43,584 nucleotides of DNA from VRUE01 sp036557525. Lineage in GTDB: Bacteria > Actinomycetota > Thermoleophilia > Solirubrobacterales > 70-9. Numbering within the stretch: the first letter of the stretch is position 1; the number at the start of each line of letters is the position of its first letter. The notes below the pieces were generated by a model, which searched no databases, was not told the origin of the DNA, and worked only from the letters and a program-made list of their open reading frames with translations. The stretch is from the NCBI GenBank assembly GCA_036557525.1, contig DATBHH010000056.1, positions 1 through 43,584 on the forward strand, in the 5' to 3' direction. Position numbers and translations under genes: made by a program. This document shows, piece after piece, positions 41,323-43,584 of the stretch.

Positions 41323-41763
41323 ATGGCGATCAAGACCGACGCAGTGGGCAAGGAATGGCCCGCGACCACATACGAGATCGGGAAGGAGAAGATCGGCGAG
41401 TACGCACGGGTGATCGGGATCGAGAACCCGGTCCACCTCGACCGTGGCGCGGCGAAGGCGGCCGGCTTCCGCGACATCGTCGCGCCGCCGATGTTCGTCG
41501 TCGTCTACGCGGCGCCCGCCCTCGGGCCGGCGATGTTCGACCCTGAGGTCGGGATGAACTTCGCGACGATGGTCCACGGCAGCCAGGAGTTCGTCTGGGA
41601 CGAGCCGGCAGTGGTCAACGACGAGATCACCACCGGCGCCAAATGCCTCGAGATCTTCGAGAAAGACGGCAAGGGCTTCTACATCTTCGAGACGAATTCG
41701 GTCAACCAGAACGGCGGCCAGGTGGCGCGCGGGACCTGGACCAACATCGTCAGGGGGGTGTGA
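41323..41763 (+). CDS. MaoC-like dehydratase subunit, HadA/HadC type
   Basis: 146 aa hot-dog-fold protein of the MaoC_dehydrat_N type (KEKIGEYARVIGIENPVHLDRGAAKAAGFRDIVAPPMF, MVHGSQEFVWDEPAVVNDEITT). The hydratase-2 pattern is incomplete: NPVH is present but the catalytic Asp position reads Ile (GIENPVH), as expected for the non-catalytic substrate-binding subunit of (3R)-hydroxyacyl-ACP/CoA dehydratases like HadA. The partner follows 71 nt downstream. Together they probably act in fatty-acid elongation or CoA-ester hydration. Confidence 0.85.
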   Translation: MAIKTDAVGKEWPATTYEIGKEKIGEYARVIGIENPVHLDRGAAKAAGFRDIVAPPMFVVVYAAPALGPAMFDPEVGMNFATMVHGSQEFVWDEPAVVNDEITTGAKCLEIFEKDGKGFYIFETNSVNQNGGQVARGTWTNIVRGV

Positions 41764-41834
41764 GGTGAGCGGGGAGCGAGCCAAATGAGCGCAATCTGTT
41801 TCTTCGCGCAGCGAGCGAAGCGGGAGGATTTGCA
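41764..41834 (+). repeat. Intercistronic spacer element, copy B (HadA-like/HadB-like)
   Basis: Shares GGAGCGAGC, ATCTGT, TTCTTCGCGC and GCGAGCGAAGCG in the same order with 9411-9477. CTTCGC (41802-41807) and GCGAAG (41815-41820) form a stem. GGGAGGA at 41822-41828, 6 nt before the ATG, is a strong Shine-Dalgarno sequence right at the element's 3' edge. Confidence 0.7.
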
Positions 41835-42230
41835 ATGGCGGAGCTGAGCGTCGGCGACCAGATCCCGGAGCTGCGGGTGACGCCGGACAGGTACCTGCCG
41901 CACCGCTACGCCGGCGCCTCCGGCGACTTCAACCCGATCCACATCGACCGCGAATTCGCCAAGAACGTCGGCCTGCCGGACACGATCCTCCACGGCCTCT
42001 ACATGATGGGCCTGGTGGCGCGGGCGAACGCCGCGGGGGTCGCCGGCGGCGACCCGCGGGCGCTGAAACGGCTCTCGGTCCAATTCCGCGGGATGGGCGC
42101 GCCCGAGACCGAGATCGTCGTCACCGGCACCGTGAAGTCGGTCGAAGGCGACCGGGTCGTGATCGACACCGTCGCCGCCCAGGGCGACAACCAGACGATC
42201 CGCAACGCGGAAGCCGAACTAGAGATTTAG
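41835..42230 (+). CDS. MaoC-like dehydratase subunit, HadB type
   Basis: 131 aa with the complete hydratase-2 motif YAGASGDFNPIHIDREFAKNVGLPDTILHG, containing the catalytic Asp31 and His36. It is predicted to be the catalytic partner of the preceding HadA-like subunit, dehydrating (3R)-hydroxyacyl thioesters. ATG 41835 has GGGAGGA 6 nt upstream. It could equally serve acyl-CoA rather than acyl-ACP metabolism. Confidence 0.88.
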   Translation: MAELSVGDQIPELRVTPDRYLPHRYAGASGDFNPIHIDREFAKNVGLPDTILHGLYMMGLVARANAAGVAGGDPRALKRLSVQFRGMGAPETEIVVTGTVKSVEGDRVVIDTVAAQGDNQTIRNAEAELEI

Positions 42231-42285
42231 CGGTTGCGGAGAGTGGTCGCCAGCCCAGTTCGAGCGGGCCCGTGTGCACGATTCC

Positions 42286-42291
42286 TAAGAT
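42286..42291 (+). promoter_or_regulatory. -10 box TAAGAT for hrcA
   Basis: TAAGAT is exactly 6 nt before GTG 42298, which favours that codon over the in-frame GTG at 42292. No CIRCE-type inverted repeat (GCACTC-N9-GAGTGC) is visible nearby. Confidence 0.45.
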
Positions 42292-42297
42292 GTGTCA

Positions 42298-43326
42298 GTG
42301 CTTTCCAAGCGACAGGAGCTGATTCTGGGGCTGGTGCTCGATGAGTACCTGGCGTCGGGGCGGCCGGTTGCCTCGAAGGGGCTCGCGCAGCGGCGCGACG
42401 TCGAGTGGGGCCCCTCGACCGTGCGGGCCGAGCTCGCCGCGCTCGAGGCGGCGGGGTATCTGACCCATCCCCACACCTCGGCGGGGCGGGTGCCGACCGA
42501 GGCCGGCTATCGCCACTACGTCGACTCGCTGATGGAATCGGGCGCGCCCGCGGCGAGCCCGGCGACCGAGCTGCGGCTGACGCGTCTGCGCCGCGAGATA
42601 GACGAGGCGCTGCGCCAGACGACCGCGGCTCTCGCCAGCGTCACCGACCTGATGGCGCTCGTCACCGCGCCGCCGCCCAGCCTGGCGGCGACCATCCACC
42701 GGGTCGAGGTCCTGCTCCTGCAGCCGACCAGGGTGGTCACGATCGCGATCGCCTCGACCGGGGCCGTCGCCAAGCGTGTCTTCGACTTCGACGATCCGGT
42801 CGACTCGGGCCTGGTCGAATGGGCGTCGAGCTATCTGAACGAGCTGCTGTCGGGGATGGGGGTCGGGTCGCGGATGATCGCCGACCGGCTCGCCCGCGAC
42901 GATCTCGCGCCGGTCGAGGCCGAGTTCATCGGCAGCCTCGGCGGCGCCTTCACCGACCTCGAATCGGAGGCCGGAGACACCCTCTACGTCGACGGGACCT
43001 CGCGCCTGCTCTCGGAGGCGCACCTCGACGACCTGCCCCGGGCCGACGAGCTGATGACCGCCCTCGAGCGGCGGGCGATCATGCTCGGGATGCTGCGATC
43101 GTCTCTCGACGAGCGCTCGGTGTTCCTCTGGATCGGCGACGAGAACCCGCAGCCGGAGCTCCGCAGCGTCAGCGTGGTGGGCGCCAACTACGGTCTTGCC
43201 CACCGCAACCTCGGCTCGGTCGGGGTGGTCGGGCCGCTGCGGATGGACTACGCGACCGCGATCTCCTCCGTGCGGAGCGCCGCGCGCGAGCTCTCCCGCT
43301 ACTGCGAGACGGTCTTCGACCACTAG
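42298..43326 (+). CDS. hrcA: Heat-inducible transcription repressor HrcA
   Basis: Repressor of chaperone operons, 342 aa. Winged-helix N-terminus LSKRQELILGLVLDEYLASGRPVASKGLAQ with PSTVRAELAALEAAGYLTHPHTSAGRVPTEAGYRHYVD, then a GAF-like domain and GLAHRNLGSVGVVGPLRMDYATAISSV at the C-terminus. The start is GTG 42298 from the -10 position; GTG 42292 would add two residues. It precedes dnaJ by 9 nt, a classic hrcA-dnaJ pair. Confidence 0.97.
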   Translation: MLSKRQELILGLVLDEYLASGRPVASKGLAQRRDVEWGPSTVRAELAALEAAGYLTHPHTSAGRVPTEAGYRHYVDSLMESGAPAASPATELRLTRLRREIDEALRQTTAALASVTDLMALVTAPPPSLAATIHRVEVLLLQPTRVVTIAIASTGAVAKRVFDFDDPVDSGLVEWASSYLNELLSGMGVGSRMIADRLARDDLAPVEAEFIGSLGGAFTDLESEAGDTLYVDGTSRLLSEAHLDDLPRADELMTALERRAIMLGMLRSSLDERSVFLWIGDENPQPELRSVSVVGANYGLAHRNLGSVGVVGPLRMDYATAISSVRSAARELSRYCETVFDH

Positions 43327-43335
43327 GGGTAGGAG

Positions 43336-43584
43336 ATGCCCCGCGACTACTACGACGTGCTGGGGGTCGGCCGCAACGCCGATGCGGCCGAGGTAAAGCG
43401 GGCTTTCCGCGGCCTCGCGCGCGAGCTGCACCCCGACGTCAACGCCCATGACCCCGAGGCCGAGGAGAAGTTCAAAGCCGCGGCCGAGGCCTACGAGGTC
43501 CTCTCCGACCCCGAGCAGCGCCGCGTCTACGATGCCTACGGCCATCAGGGGCTGCGATCCGGCGGCTTCCCGCCCGGCGGGTTC
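43336..43584 (+). CDS. dnaJ: Chaperone protein DnaJ (3' partial)
   Basis: Hsp40 co-chaperone. Only the J domain and the start of the Gly/Phe region lie in the window: RDYYDVLGVGRNADAAEVKRAFRGLARELHPDVN with the HPD motif intact, then KAAAEAYEVLSDPEQRRVYDAYGHQGLRSGGFPPGGF. The frame runs open to the window edge. GGAG abuts ATG 43336 directly. It is likely co-transcribed with hrcA. Confidence 0.96.
   Translation, partial: MPRDYYDVLGVGRNADAAEVKRAFRGLARELHPDVNAHDPEAEEKFKAAAEAYEVLSDPEQRRVYDAYGHQGLRSGGFPPGGF

Noticed and set aside
42231..42297. CIRCE operator upstream of hrcA
   Set aside because: No GCACTC-N9-GAGTGC inverted repeat is present; GAGTGG at the 5' end of the spacer has no matching partner.

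Overview
The window is dense, very GC-rich bacterial chromosome (about 70% G+C by eye) with short or overlapping gene junctions. The gene set (clpX, valS, folC, mreBCD-mrdA-rodA, rng-rplU-rpmA, obgE, proBA, nadD-rsfS, leuS, comEA-comEC, holA, murJ, lepA, a HadA/HadB-like pair, hrcA-dnaJ) together with a DivIVA-like coiled-coil protein and actinobacterial-type LexA boxes points to Actinomycetota, probably class Thermoleophilia (Solirubrobacterales). The class assignment is an inference from gene content and order.

Layout. 1-4027: the end of clpX, a tandemly repeated palindromic spacer, and valS. 4024-7419: folC, two small unknown genes, a zinc-ribbon membrane protein, ndk and maf. 7477-15709: the rod-shape and septal-wall cluster mreB-mreC-mreD-mrdA-rodA, then rng (RNase E/G) and ribosomal proteins L21 and L27. 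15804-18305 (minus): a secreted M4 metallopeptidase inserted between rpmA and obgE. 18357-23215: obgE, proB, proA, nadD, rsfS. 23230-24760: an accessory patch with two LexA-type SOS boxes, a DivIVA-like coiled-coil protein, and a lower-GC module in which a PD-(D/E)XK homing-endonuclease-like ORF runs in frame through a complete tRNA-Ala(GGC) gene into a Phd/YefM antitoxin-like segment. 24761-28109: a ZIP-like transporter, a soluble HtrA protease, two small membrane proteins and an MsrA-like protein. 28136-35562: leuS, a cupin, the DNA-uptake genes comEA-comEC, a secreted amidase, holA, and rpsT (minus). 35632-43584: murJ, a GT-C-like membrane protein, lepA, the dehydratase pair, hrcA and the start of dnaJ.

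Four themes stand out. (1) The endonuclease / tRNA-Ala / antitoxin continuous ORF with a perfect SOS box over its start codon is the best candidate for an undescribed system. (2) Nested palindromes (long outer arms enclosing a small hairpin) recur between genes, and comparable hairpins lie in frame inside valS and twice inside the GT-C-like gene. (3) Many genes carry a TAGACT-like -10 box only 6-9 nt before the start codon, which suggests widespread leaderless transcription. (4) folC and maf have no ATG, GTG or TTG where their conserved N-termini begin, and appear to start at ATA and CTG codons that overlap the stop codon of the gene upstream.

Most genes are housekeeping. The mre/mrd/rod block, murJ and the amidase serve envelope growth; valS, leuS, lepA, obgE, rsfS, rplU, rpmA and rpsT serve translation; comEA, comEC and holA concern DNA uptake and replication; clpX, hrcA, dnaJ and HtrA concern proteostasis.
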